Shown here: positions 10,455 to 22,009 of the stretch, in pieces
Layout: the number at the start of each line of letters is the position of its first letter
How positions within the stretch are numbered: the stretch's first letter is position 1
Source of the DNA: Cephalotus follicularis
Taxonomy: Eukaryota > Streptophyta > Magnoliopsida > Oxalidales > Cephalotaceae
Direction of reading: 5' to 3'
DNA: 64,000 nt
Assembly (NCBI GenBank): GCA_001972305.1
Contig: BDDD01000923.1
Location: 186,001-250,000 of the forward strand
Position numbers and translations under genes: made by a program
The notes under the pieces: generated by a model
The model's input: the letters and a program-made list of their open reading frames with translations, nothing else
The model's database searches: none
What the model was told of the DNA's origin: nothing

Positions 10455-12772
10455 TGGAAAAACCATGTCAATGTGTGATAATCTGTAGGTAATGTAATTC
10501 CTCAGTTAAGAACAGATTTACATTTTGATACCAGTTTACGTTCAAGTAAGTTTTGTTTGTTACACTGTCTTGGTGCTGCTTTTGGAACAGAAACAGTAGA
10601 ATTCTTTTATTGACATTAAATGCCTTTCAATTGTGTTTGAGCAATTTATGAAGGAAATTCACAGATCAATTCTGCTGTATAGTTTTCCTCTAATTATATT
10701 CTACTTTATGTTTTGGGCTATGATTTGTCAATCTCCCTGGATTCTCACATCTTCTTGTACGTAAATAATATCAATATTCTACTTGAAGCTTTATGGTGGC
10801 GCTGCTACAATCGACCAATAGAATTCAAATCTCTAGTTGGCACCTGTGTCTTGGTAAGATTTCCTGCCCTAGTGCAATTGAATCTACTGATCTTTCTTGG
10901 CTTAGATTATGAAATCGCTCATTATATTCTGGAAGATGGCTGTGTACCAAATTGTTGCATGCTTTGCTATGAAATATACAAAGTTTGCTTTTCTTTTCTC
11001 AGCATTGTAATTGCTTCTGATTAAGTATGTACCCTTTGGAATTTTGAAAGGGTAGTAAGTCATTTAAAAATACAACACTCTAGGGTCGGTTTGTACCCAA
11101 ACTGGTGGTGTCCTCTCTCTATAGATTGGGATTTTTGCACATTAGCCAGTCTGAAGCAATGTTCAACTAAAGAAGAATATTCTGTCCATTTTCATGGCTA
11201 GAAAGTAGTGCTGGAGTTTTTAAATGCTAAGATAAGATGCCTAGTCTCTGGATCTAAGATGAGTCGCTCTACAAATCTCCTGCTCATTCACCAAACTACA
11301 ACAACATACCGTATGCAAGTGTGGATGCCATCATTATAGGTTTCTCCGGTGTGAAGTGCTGCGAACAATATTAGATTCGATACTAAATCACTATAGATTG
11401 AATTTGTGTCCCCCTTTTCCTATGCTTGGGGTATGGGGGTGTTTGTGTACACTGCAATTATTTGCTGCTGGAAATCTACATTGTTATTTTGGGCATGTGA
11501 TTTTTCTAGTGCGCTAAGTAGAGCCTGACAGAATCATGTGGTCATCAGCAAATTGTAGGACTAATTTAGTGTAGAGAATACACTCAAAATGGTGGCCTAT
11601 GTGTGCAATCCCCTTCCTTTGTGGAAATTCTCCGACTCCTGGAGGGACTTGTAAAAACCAATTTATTTTTGTTTGCTTGTTTCAAAGCAATAATGTTTGC
11701 AATGCTATGGTGGGATTTTTTTTTTTTTTGGAAAAAGCTATGGTGGGATTTGTGGGAACACCAATTTTATTCTTTATCTATAATAAATGTCCTATATTAT
11801 AAACTATAGGACTCAAAAATTAGAGAGATGCAAATCCCAGATCAACTGTCATCGGTATCTATGCATGAGTCATTTAAGAGGGCACTTTGCCTGAGTGTTG
11901 GAAACTATTGTGAACATAAGTCTTCTTCTTCATAGTTGAAGTAGGGCATCATGTAGCAACTAATGACACTTAAAAATAGTTCCAAATTTTAACTTCCTAA
12001 AAGTGATCTCCTGTTTGGTTTTGATGCTCTCGGTGTTAAAAAGTTTATACTAACAACAGCTAAATTCCAGGCAGCAGAAATACCGGGGTGAATTTACAAA
12101 AAAAAAAAAAAATTCAATCTTGGTTTAGGAAAAGAGGATAGTAAGAATAGCTCAATAGGTAGTAGTAATAAAGCACTTTCCACATTTAATTGACACTGAA
12201 CAGAAGCATCCATACTAGTTATATGCATAAGTAAGCTCAAAAGTAGGTGACATGAAACAGAGGCAGAAGAGGAAATAAATCCCATATAATATTAGCATTT
12301 AAGTGTAGCAGCCTAGATTAATGCATCAATAAAATAGCATTAACAAAGCTAAAGTAGGATTAATACTTATGAATTACGATACCATATATAAGATTACGAG
12401 CAAATCTAAAAATAAGATGCAATCTGCCAAGAAAGTTAGGAACTTCAAACAACTGTTATCGGAAGCTTTAGATGGCAGTCCCCTGTTCAGCCATGTTCTT
12501 CATTCATGGGGTTCGGAACCATCAATTCAGAAAGGTATGTCCCATCACTTACCCTTCTGATAAGTGAAAACGGAATTCAGTTGGCAGTTCGTTCTCAGAA
12601 CAGATTAGCTGGGCGGACTGCTACCACCACAAGAAGCACGCCAAAATGAAATTTGAGGAACTAAAATTCAATCAACACCATTAGAACAGAACTCCTACCA
12701 TCAAGTTAAATATTGACATCAATAAGCAGAGATGGATTTGGCCAATTGATAAAACATGTTTCCCTTCTCCAA
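10455..12772. other. Intergenic DNA with the 3' ends of two convergent genes
   Basis: No coding region is supported. The left end should hold the 3' leader of the XXT5-like gene and the right end that of the minus-strand gene at 12773-13832. A poly(T) run near 11710 and a poly(A) run near 12099-12113 are present. Short ORFs here (for example 10713-11024) have no recognisable features. No transposon ends were found. Confidence 0.5.
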
Positions 12773-13832
12773 TCAGTTAGCCAATTTTGAGGCTGGAATT
12801 TTGTGATGGGCTAGCAGAACTTCATTCATTTGAACAATATGATGCAACAGTTGAATAATTTTCTGCAAATCACCCAAAAGCATAATTCAGCACAGGCAAA
12901 GCACATTAGAGGATGGGATTAACAGTTCAGTGGATATGTTTTGAAAGTCTGGATAAGGTTCCAGTTGTATAGTTTGGAGAACTGGGGGACTAGACTACTG
13001 GAGAGTAATTTTTCCTTTTAACGTATTGCCTTGATAACTATTGAATGAGGTAAAACCATAAATGTATATAAAACCATAAAAAGGCATAGTTCAATCCCCC
13101 ACCAAGTTTTTAAATAGATAAATAAAAACATTTTTTTTTCTTCAAGGGATGATAAAATCAAAACAAATTACAAACGGACATCAACAGTCCCAACACCATC
13201 TGCTAATAAAAAAGGCGATAAATAAAAACATGTTTGATATTTAACATTATAACGACACATTTGGGGACTATCTATAATCATGGATCTTCTTATTTATAAA
13301 TGACAATAACAGCTTCTACTTCTAGTTTTCTCGTAGGCATTTTCACAAACACCTTAATATAAAGTCATCATCAGTTAAAGTCATTTATGAAACCCAAGAT
13401 TACAAAACCAACCTCATCTCTCTCTTTAATGGCAACCATCAAACGATCCATGTTCAATCTGTCACGCGACTGCCGCCTCAGGCGCCTGGACAACCACCAC
13501 ATCGTGAGCATGAGCGCCACCCCGGCAGCAGGGAGAAATGACCAAACTGACCCTCGAGCAGAATCATCGTTATATGACCAAAACGAAGCAGCAATGCTAC
13601 AAATCTTGGCACGTAGGACCTCAAATCCAATACCCAAACACTTAATGGGGGATCGGGGTGGGGCCAACCGATATGCATCAAACTGTTTCTGCTTTTGTTG
13701 TTGTTGATTGGAGTGTTGTTGTGAGGGGATGTGGAGGTTTTCATGGTTGTTTGGAGGGAAGATGGACAAGTCATTGTTGTTGTTGTTCTTGTGAGAGCGG
13801 TCTTTGATTGCCACCAGTGACCATTCCTTCAT
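12773..13832 (-). CDS. Small plant membrane protein, two exons
   Basis: Exon 1 runs from 13832 down to 13413 and exon 2 from 12862 down to 12773. The 550-bp intron has GT at 13412-13411 and AG at 12864-12863, in phase 0. The product is 169 residues: an Asn/Gln-rich, probably disordered N-terminal half (about 16-50), a conserved-looking block (LRAKICSIAASFWSY, 73-87), one membrane segment (about 96-114) followed by basic residues (RRLRRQSRDR), then a short helical end. Exon 2 supplies KIIQLLHHIVQMNEVLLAHH, which continues IKERDE of exon 1 into a heptad-like pattern. The join resembles a plant family with R/KEKDEKISQLL...MNEIL endings that I recall only as uncharacterised. I give no function. 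Reading through the donor would instead give a short unrelated tail, which I think is wrong. Confidence 0.72.
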
Positions 13833-14813
13833 TTGGTTTTTTTTTTTTGGTAGTTGATGTTGATATTAATTGGTGATTTATGAATTCAAATGAGTTGCGC
13901 TTAAAAAGGGGGTAATGGATGTTACATTTAGAAAAATAAAATTGCATATCATAGATTTTTTGCAAATGTATCTACCAACTTTGGAAATATTTTTTATATT
14001 TACATTAACTTTCAAAGCTGTTGAGTATCTACATAAACTTTCAAATTTTATTCAATTAAAAGTTATTGATGTCATGTTATCGAACTCATAAATGAAAAGG
14101 GTCAGTGGTAACTTAAGAAGATATGATTGAATCACTTTTTAATAATTATAAATATAAAAAAAACTAATTAAAAAATACATAGAATAAAAAAATAACTAAT
14201 AAGGAAGGGTTTTGAAAATCGCAAAAGATCAAAGGTCAGTGAAAGCGTTTTTAAGATCCCCGTGTTAATTGTATTAAAAAGCGTTTTAAATTAAAGTTGA
14301 AATTTGATGTTTGTGTGTGAGAATTGAGAAACAGGTGTTATTATTCTGTGCAGGAAAGAAGTGTGAGAGAGGTAGAAAAAGGGGGGTTTGAAGGAATAAT
14401 GATGGGTATTCCTTCGGTCCGGATCAAACCGTCTCATGTTAGGGGAGATCAGTCTGGATTGTCTGAGTTACCGACAGTCCAGGCTAGCCAGAACGTTATG
14501 GGTCCAGGATCGGACCCATAACACGGTCTAGTTTGGGATCGGTGCAGAACTTTAATTTTAAAAAATAAAGACGCAACAGCTACAAATGTCGTTATTACGT
14601 TATGTGTGTTGCTGGTGCACCATTTAACAAAGCAGAAAATCAATTTTTTTATTTTATTTTTTCAAATTCATATTTATAAACTCTACAAATACCCTTCATT
14701 TTTATATTTTCAATCATAAATTCCTCTCGACTCTCAACTCTAAGTCTCTAGTGTCTACTCCTCTATCAATTTAATGTTTGAATTATATAATTATACATAC
14801 ATATTATAAGAAT
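13833..14813. other. Upstream region of the minus-strand gene, no other gene seen
   Basis: This is AT-rich DNA. It should contain the promoter of the gene at 12773-13832. A hairpin (TTATGGGTCC with its reverse complement) lies at about 14496-14522. No terminal inverted repeat of the hAT element could be fixed here. Confidence 0.45.
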
Positions 14814-15545
14814 ATGGACCATAATAGATCTGGAGGCCAAGGATCAAGCTCCGGTTCTGACGAAAGAAGACGACGGACACTTCATGATGTTTTTACTGGT
14901 CCAAACATGTAGTATTTTGATTCAAAGAATGTCGAAATTCCGAATATCATGCCACACCTGGATGTATACGATGATTACACTCAACCTCCATATGATTTGG
15001 AATTCAACCCCTTTGAGAACGCTAATAATGTTCAACACCACTTTGGCGCACAAGATGAACACAAAACACCCTCAGATGCAGTAGCTCCTGGGAACCAAGC
15101 CTCAGCATACTGAACAACCCGAAGTAGCTGTAATGTCGTCAGGTGCTGGTAAGCAAAAATATTATGTGGTTTGGCAATACATGGAGGTACGTGTCGTTAA
15201 CGGTGTTGAACGCGTCTTCTGCAAGGTATGTAACACGAAAAATTATGCTTTTAAGAAAGGTTACGGCACCGGCACCGGAACCTACATGAGACACTTAATG
15301 CCTTGTGCACAAGATAATGGTGTTATTCTTGGTGAACAAACTGAGTCTGTAGGAACCGGTGTTGGACCTAGTGGTTCCAATTTTAGTTTTTTCAATGATA
15401 TATACATGCAAAAGTTGGTTAATTATATAATCTGTATGGAATTTCCATTTAGCGTAGTTGATCATCCCATGTTTTGGGACTAGATCACAACGGGGGTTAA
15501 TCCCCTTGCCCAAATGATACAAAATCTTATTGAACATTTTCCGAA
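14814..15545 (+). pseudogene. hAT transposase fossil, N-terminal part with BED finger
   Basis: The reading begins at an ATG at 14814 (MDHNRSGGQGSSSGSDERRRR) and meets a stop at 14910. A later block in another frame, from about 15100 to 15483, contains a BED-type zinc finger: FCKVCNTKNYAFKK followed by GTYMRHLMPCAQ, with paired Cys and the His expected of plant hAT (RICESLEEPER-like) transposases. Homology then stops at about 15545, where the LTR of Copia I begins on the other strand. The dimerisation end of a hAT transposase in the same orientation is found at 40330-40590, so this is probably the other half of one element. It is a pseudogene, with an in-frame stop and at least one frameshift. 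Confidence 0.7.
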
Positions 15546-16620
15546 AAAACAAATTAAACTATGAAAATAAAATAAGCACACAAGAACAATCAAACAATTT
15601 AAGCAAAGAGAGAGAGAGTTAGAGACTGCAAACATGGATTTTATAGTGGTTTGACCAATCTCTTGCCTACGTCCACTTTTCCCAAAGACCTCCTTGAGTT
15701 TCCACTATCTTCCGAATATATTTTTAGGAGCTATTCGGCGCACATTTACACTTCTTTGTGATTGACCTCAATTACTTACAATTTTTTGGGTTCACTCCCC
15801 TATTACAATCAAAGATTACAAAGATGGTTTTGTGTTTGAAGATAACCTCTCAAAGGTTGAATATAGCTAGGTAATCACACAAATAATGGCTCTCAAATAT
15901 GATCACAATATAGACAATAAGGCACTTGAAAATAGCTTTGATATGAAATTGATTGATCTAAGTTACTCTTGTTGTAGTTCTTCTTATTTGATCTTGTTCT
16001 AGGACTCTATTTATAGTTTACTTCAGTTTGTAGCCATTGGAGAAGTAATAGAGCTGTTGGAGTTGCTTTGAAACTTGTCCTCTTAAAAAACGGCGTTGAA
16101 AAATAGTCCAATAATTGCTTCTCGCGCGCCAAGCGTCAACGGTATTGTTCTAAGCATCGACGCTTAGGCGACCGTTGTGAGTTTGAATTTGAAATTGTCT
16201 GCATAAAGCGCTGAAGCTTTGAAATTCTTGTCAACGGTTTGGCACAAAGCATTGACAGTTTCTTTAGAGCGTCGTCGCTTTGAGTCAATCAAAAGACCTT
16301 AAAAGTTTCTGTGCTAGACCGTTGATATAACGTCCTTAAGTGCTGACGCCTTGGCCTTAAGCGCTGATGCTTTCCTCTGACCGTCGACACTTTGAGCAAT
16401 TTCTCCTTAGCTTAAAAAGGTTCAACTGTTGACTCTTTGCTCATAACTTTTGTAGGTTTACTTAAGCGCTGACGGTTCTCATCACACCGTCGACGCTTTG
16501 CCCTGTTTTTGCACTTTCTTATTTTTTTTTGCAATGTTTAACTTTTCTTGCATAAAAAGAAACGATGTTAAATGCAAATATGTTATCATCAAAATTCGGA
16601 TTGAGACATAAATGTCAACA
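15546..16620 (-). repeat. LTR of Copia I
   Basis: On the minus strand the LTR starts TGTTGACATTTATGTCTCAA at 16620. It matches the start of the Copia II LTR at 25390. It runs about 1.07 kb and meets hAT sequence at about 15546; that end is approximate. Inside, at about 16120-16510, is a cluster of AAGCGTCGACGCTT-like palindromes. A motif typical of plant Copia LTRs (GTGGACGTAGGC...CCACTATAAAA) lies near 15640-15680. Confidence 0.75.
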
Positions 16621-16622
16621 AT

Positions 16623-16635
16623 CTCCCCCTTTTTG
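16623..16635 (-). other. Polypurine tract of Copia I
   Basis: On the minus strand AAAAAGGGGGAGA lies just before the LTR start, as expected for the plus-strand primer of a Copia element. Confidence 0.8.
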
Positions 16636-17081
16636 AAGATGAAAAAAATTTGCTACATTTTGGATAAGTTGAAAACATAAGAAAGTATTAAAAATTCATA
16701 AGTTAAAATTATAACGATATGTGCATTTGTAAAATATGAACTCCCCCTTAATATGACAAGAGTTACTTTGCATAATCCCCCTTAGTAAGACAAAGATTAT
16801 GTATCGTTTTTCAACTTTTCAACTCACCATTCTCCCCTTTACTATCCTCCCCATTTTTTGTATAACATCAAAAATGTAAGAAAAATAATAATTGTGAAAT
16901 CGTAAGAACAAATCATAATGCATTCATCAAACATACAACGTTTCCATAAAACACATCATCAAACATAACAAGATCATACATTGTTTACAAAACATTCAAA
17001 GCATAACTACCAATGTTTAAAAAGCACAAAATATCAAAACCTTCAAATTACAAGCAAGATGGAAAATGAAAATGCGGAAAC
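16636..17081. other. Non-coding 3' region of Copia I
   Basis: About 450 bp of AT-rich DNA lies between the env-like ORF and the polypurine tract. No gene is seen. Confidence 0.6.
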
Positions 17082-18140
17082 TCAATCGGCCATATGATCA
17101 TCTTCATTATCTCCATCCATATCGCTCATTTCATCGGTGCCTCCTTCTTCTTCTCTTTGGTTAGCTTGGTCTTCTTTGCTCGAGGATTGCCTCCACTCAA
17201 CCCGTTGAATCCCCATTTCTAAACCTTTGATCGCTCCCATAATTTCTTCAAATTGATTACTTGGCAAATTAACAATTGGAGTGGGGTCAACTTGCGGAGC
17301 CCTTTCTTCTTCACCTTGTACCACTTCTCCACCTTCTTCTTCTTCCCCAATTACCCTATTTGAATCTTCATCTCTAGGAATCCAAGTCCCAAGCCTTTTG
17401 TGTTTCTTGAACCCCATTCTTCCTAAGGTTCCATTTCCTAACTTGTCAGCACTTTGAAGTACATGGTGCACTTCTCCACTCAAGTCCACACCAAAATGCG
17501 TGAGGATCTTGGTTATTATATTGCTATAGGGTAACCTAGCGTTTTCTCTAGAATGCATTGCTTGCATATGGTTCAAGATAAGCTTTGGTACACAAATTCT
17601 TTGACCCGTAATGATATGGAACATTGTAAATGCTTTCATATGGGTCACTTCATCAAACCCACCGGTTTTAGGCAAAATATGAGTCGCTACCGCACGATAT
17701 AGGCATCTATGGTGAAGACTAAGATTCCTAGAGTACATCTTTTGCAACACTTGTGCGTTTTCACCAAATAACAAGTGCACACATTCTTCCTTTTTAAACA
17801 TACCATCAACCGCCCAATTTTGTTGGTTCCAAGCCCTAGTGCCATCATAAGGGATTTCTAAAATTGAAGCTAAGGTAGTAAAGTTTAATTTAATTTCTTT
17901 ATTCTTTACCCTAGTATATAAATTCACCGCCGAACTAGGAAGGATATTAACATAAAACTCCTTCATTAAATCCGGTTAATGAGGAAGATTAATTCTAAAA
18001 AGTGGGCCTAGTTCTTGGGCATTCAACCAATCGACTATGGGAAAAACCTCATGAATGCAAAAATCGAAGTCTAAAATCTTACCAACTAAGATTTTTCGTT
18101 CGTAATAGGATTCAGGATACCTTATAACTTGAGGGATGTC
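17082..18140 (-). pseudogene. Env-like / plant-transposon-type ORF of Copia I
   Basis: The largest open block is 17966-17082 (294 codons). Related sequence continues upstream to about 18140. It matches the ORF at 29276-30526 of Copia II along its length (for example THILPKTGGFDEVTHMKAF and LGRMGFKKHKRLGTWIPR). It has an acidic C-terminal tail. In Sireviruses an ORF in this position, after pol and in the same sense, is called env-like. No signal peptide, membrane anchor or other real envelope feature is seen. The domain resembles plant 'transposon protein' families. It is broken. Confidence 0.65.
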
Positions 18141-18344
18141 ATCGGTGAAGATTGTGCCTCAACATTTCTAGCCCTCATCTTTCTTCCAACGCTTTTTTCC
18201 TCATTGAGCCTTCTCCAATCTCCATATTTTTGGTTCTAGGCATTTTTGGTGATTGTGAGAGGTTTAGAAGTGATTTTCGGGGTGTGTTTGTCTTGAAATC
18301 TCCAGATAGGGGTTTTGGGTTTATGGTTTTGCATTTAATTTGAA

Positions 18345-18500
18345 TATCAGTCGACGCTTACTGTTATAAAACACGTCGAAAGCGTCGACGCTTTTTGGTA
18401 GAGCGGCATCGCTTTGCACAAGTCAAACCCTAAAATTGCAGTGTAAACCCCTAATGCTTTTAGTCTAGGCGTTGGCACTTTACTCTGTTTTCTGTCGAAT
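18345..18500. repeat. GTCGAC palindrome cluster before the env-like ORF (Copia I)
   Basis: Several AAGCGTCGACGCTT-like motifs lie between the end of pol and the env-like ORF. The same cluster occurs at the same place in Copia II (29021-29135) and in both Copia LTRs. Confidence 0.75.
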
Positions 18501-18591
18501 TCTCGATAACGCGATTTTATGAATGCAAATGATGCAAGAATGAACATATAAGCACATCAAGAAAAAACACATAGACATATAATCATACTAT

Positions 18592-18850
18592 TCACTCAAT
18601 TTCACACAAACCTAATTCCAATCTAAATTTTGAAAAAGTTTGTTCATCTAGGGGTTTAGTAAAGATGTCCGCAACTTGGTCTTGAGTAGGCACGAAAACT
18701 AGCTCAACATCTCCCTTTTCAATGCGATCTTTTATAAAGTGACATCTTATGTCTATATGTTTAGTCATAGAATGGTGTACGAGATTTTTTCCTAAGCAAA
18801 TTGCACTAGTGTTATCACACCTTATAAGCACTTTTTCAAAAGTGAAGCAA
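18592..18850 (-). pseudogene. Copia I pol end (RNase H)
   Basis: On the minus strand this reads IRCDNTSAICLGKN, TKHIDIRCHFIKDRIE and VADIFTKPLDEQTFSKFRLELG, which is the standard end of a Copia RNase H. The homologous end in Copia II is at 28650-28902. It is cut at about 18850, where the LTR of element B begins. Confidence 0.85.
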
Positions 18851-19625
18851 CGAGTCAGAGGAAGCTCATTAACTCCAGCGACAATAATAGGTGAACTCCT
18901 CCTCGGCATTAGTGCCGAGGAGTTCCCCCGTGGCGGCTTTGCAGAGGTCATCCTCCTCGGCACCAGTGCCGAGGACCTCCGCTTGGGCGTCCGTGCCGAG
19001 AACCTCCTCTCCAACTGTACTGTGGAAGACCTCTTCCTCGGACCATTGCGAGCAACACAATGCCCTCGGCACAAGCCCTTTAAGAAGCTCTTAACGTTGA
19101 AGACCTAGAAGCGGACAAGAGACCATAGGACCTATCTTTCTTCGCCCTCTACAGTCATCCTCCACAGGATGAGGCCTTGACATCCGCCTACATTCCATGG
19201 GTTTGTCTCCTCAGATATGGAAAGATAGGATATGGTAAAAGACCTATAAGGAAAGTACCAACAAATCCGGCGGAGATAAAGGGAAATGACCGAGATCCTC
19301 AGCATTTCCTTAGGGGATAACAATCACCTTCGTTTTTCATGCTCATACAGCCACCAACCAACTCTATAAATAACAGTTTCACAAACTGTACAAAGGTCAG
19401 CCCTTTTAGCACCCTAAAGAATCCAGTTTTCTCTGTGCATTTACTAACTTGAGCGTCGGAGTGTCCCCGGGAGAACAGCCTCCTGGACCTTCTACCTTTG
19501 TGCTATATTTGTGCAGGGATTCTCAACCATCAAAACACCTTTCTCGGACATATTCAAGCGTTTCCCTAAACAAATGAAAGTCCTCCACGTAGGGTACTGT
19601 TGAAGGGAGATTTTCTGTATCAACA
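18851..19625 (+). repeat. 5' LTR of element B, incomplete
   Basis: It ends CTGTATCAACA and is followed at once by the primer site. Its left end lies inside Copia I pol. Compared with the 869-bp 3' LTR of this element, about 95 bp at the beginning are not present. Two strong hairpins are inside: CTCCTCGGCA with TGCCGAGGAG, and CCTCGGCAC with GTGCCGAGG (about 18895-18975). Confidence 0.85.
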
Positions 19626-19645
19626 GTTGGCACCGTCTGTGAGAA
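19626..19645 (+). other. Primer binding site of element B
   Basis: TTGGCACCGTCTGTGAGAA follows the LTR directly. The matching site in element C is TTGACACCGTCTGTGGGAA. It is read as the tRNA primer site by position; the tRNA itself is not assigned. Confidence 0.75.
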
Positions 19646-19670
19646 ACGCAGCAAAAAGCCATCAAGAATC

Positions 19671-21790
19671 ATGTCTCCAAGAAAGAACATCAACAATTCT
19701 GGAGCCACCAACAGCCGACAACAAGAGATCCCACCTCCTCTTCCAAGGCAGGCCAAGTTGTGGCCCAAGAACAAGCTCCCGTCATTGGGGAGCAACTCAA
19801 TCAGCTCCTCCAAGGAATGGAGCGTCTCACAAATCTGTTTGCAACCAATCTAGCCAACCAGGCCCAGGCCAGATCTGTCCAAGCCAACAACCGAGGACAA
19901 AGCGGCGTTGACAGGCCAATGGTGGAGATGGGGCACCCCAGAGGTGCCAGGAGAAACTCGCCAAGAGGAGAGAGACTTCCTCCGAGGCAGTCAGGGGATA
20001 ATATTCCCTTGGGGAGGAGACTTGAGATCAATGCATCTCAGAGGGCAGAGTCCTCAACTGCCCGGGATCAGCCCAACGATCCCAGGAGAGAGCAACCAGA
20101 GCACCAAGCCATAGAGGTGGATCCCCAAGGGGAATCCAGGGGTGTAGAGAATGCACAAATGCGGTCTAATGCCCCACGCAGAGCAGCAACTGTCCAGGGA
20201 AGCATGGAAAATTGCGCGGCTACACTGACCGCAGGGTCACGTGTTTCTAGCAGGGTTAGAAACATTGAGGACGTGGAGCAAGCAATGAACAAAAGGCTTG
20301 CCAAGGTGGAAAGAAGGCTCTAAGGAATAGAGAAGCCAAAGGGATATCTGTCAAAGGTACGCAACCTTAGTGCCCACCTCTTTACACCTGAGATCATGAC
20401 GGAGCGTATTCCCAGTGGATTACGGCTCCCTAACCTTGATAAATACGATGGGACCACGGATCCCATTCAACATGTGCTTACCTACATTCAGACCATGTTG
20501 GTGCACCAGGCCTCAGACGCCACACTATGCCAAGGATTCCTGGCCACATTGACCGGAGTTGCCCAGTCATGGTTCTCTACCTTATCTCAGAGGTCGGTGA
20601 AGGATTTTGACTAACTTACGGAGCTGTTTGTCACCAAATTCCTCAACAGCACTACGTAGAGGAGGAACTCAATCCACCTAATCAATGTGGTGCAGGAGAG
20701 AGATGAGTCCCTGAGGGACTACCTCACCAGGTTCAACATGGAGTCTCTCACAGTGAAAGATCTAGAGTCGTCCTTCACCCTAGCAACATTAAACAGTGGC
20801 CTGAGGAACAGCTCGTCCTTCACCTTCTCCCTTTTGAAGAAATCCGCAGTGGACATGGAAGACCTGCTGAGGAGAGCAGAAATGTATGTCAATGCCGAGG
20901 AAGAGATGACGACCAGGAAACAGAAATCACCCTGGTCGGGCCATCAGGAGGAGAGAGGGGAGCATCCACAAAATGCTCTTGGGAAGAAGGAGAAGAGGAA
21001 GGAGAGGTCTGAATTGTCCAAGGAAGACCTAAGACACAAACTCTCCAGAAGAGAGAATTCACCCAGGGGAGGGGCACCTATCCCATCCTACAATAATTTT
21101 ACCCCCCTCATGGATACACGCACCAGAATACTTGTAGTGGAGGAAGATAAGGTCCTCATCCAATGGTCTGAGAAGATGAGGTCCCCAGCAGAGAAGAGGG
21201 ACACATAAAAATATTTCCGGTATCATCGTGACCACGAGCACGATACCGAGGAGTGCCGGCAATTGAAGAATCATATTGAAAACCTGATTCACAAGGGGCA
21301 CTTATGCAAGTATGTGGATAGAGATGCTCCCCAAGGAAGAAGGGATCAAAGAAGAGAAGAGGCTCATCGACAGCAACAGGAGCCGTGGCAACAACAACCC
21401 AGGGGTGTCATCCACACCATCTCTCGGGGGTCTCTTCTGGTGGCGACCACAAGAATGCCAGAAAAGCCTATAGGAGACAATCCATTGCTGTACAACAGAT
21501 TCATCACAGCAAAAGGCTGAGGAGAGGTGGAGATGAGGAGGTGATATCCTTCTCGGAGGTGGATTATCAGGGAGTACGTCTTCCTCATGATGATCCAGTG
21601 GTGGTAACTCTTCAGCTGACACTTTTCACTATGAAAAGAATTCTCATTGATAGGGGGAGCTCGGCCGATATCCTGTACAAGAACGCATTTGATTAGCTGA
21701 GGATATCGATCGACCAGCTAAAGCCCGTGAAGACCCCACTGGTTGTCTTTGCAGGGGAGATGGTCCATCCTCTGGGATCCATCGACCTAT
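19671..21790 (+). pseudogene. Gag and protease remnants of element B
   Basis: The start has SPRKNINNSGATNSRQQE. A capsid-type gag region follows (DKYDGTTDPIQHVLTYIQTM, near 20440-20500, and SLRDYLTRFNMESLTVKDL, near 20710-20765). Near 21210-21260 a Cys/His-like stretch (YHRDHEHDTEEC) resembles a degenerate zinc knuckle. Protease-like sequence with FTMKRILIDRGSSADILYK lies near 21625-21690, where the usual aspartic DSGSS is altered. It is broken. The corresponding parts of element C are at 42130-45790. Confidence 0.75.
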
Positions 21791-22009
21791 TCATACTTGC
21801 AGACACGGCCCATCGCCAGACCTAGGTAGAGATGACGTTCCTGGTGGTAGATACCCCAAGCCCATACAATGCCATAATTGGGCGACCGGGACTGAACTTA
21901 ATGGAGGCTATAGTGTCCACAAGACACTTATTGATGAAATTCCCTACAAGGTTTGGTGTAGGGGAAGCTAGAGGAGATCAACAGGTGGCAAGATAGTGCT
22001 ACAATACTA

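Larger units (their letters stand above)
15546..18850 (-). mobile_element. Copia I (Sirevirus-like), 3' part
   Basis: Read on the minus strand from 18850 down, this piece has the end of pol (RNase H), a spacer, an env-like ORF, a polypurine tract and an LTR. The 5' part of what looks like the same element is at 37836-40330 in the same orientation. The Sirevirus-like assignment rests on the extra ORF between pol and the 3' LTR and on palindromic motif clusters. It is broken and incomplete. Gypsy element B begins where this part ends. Confidence 0.75.

Noticed and set aside
10713-11024. A 103-codon ORF downstream of the XXT5-like gene
   Set aside because: It has no recognisable motif, an AT-rich composition like the intergenic DNA, and no promoter or conserved start.
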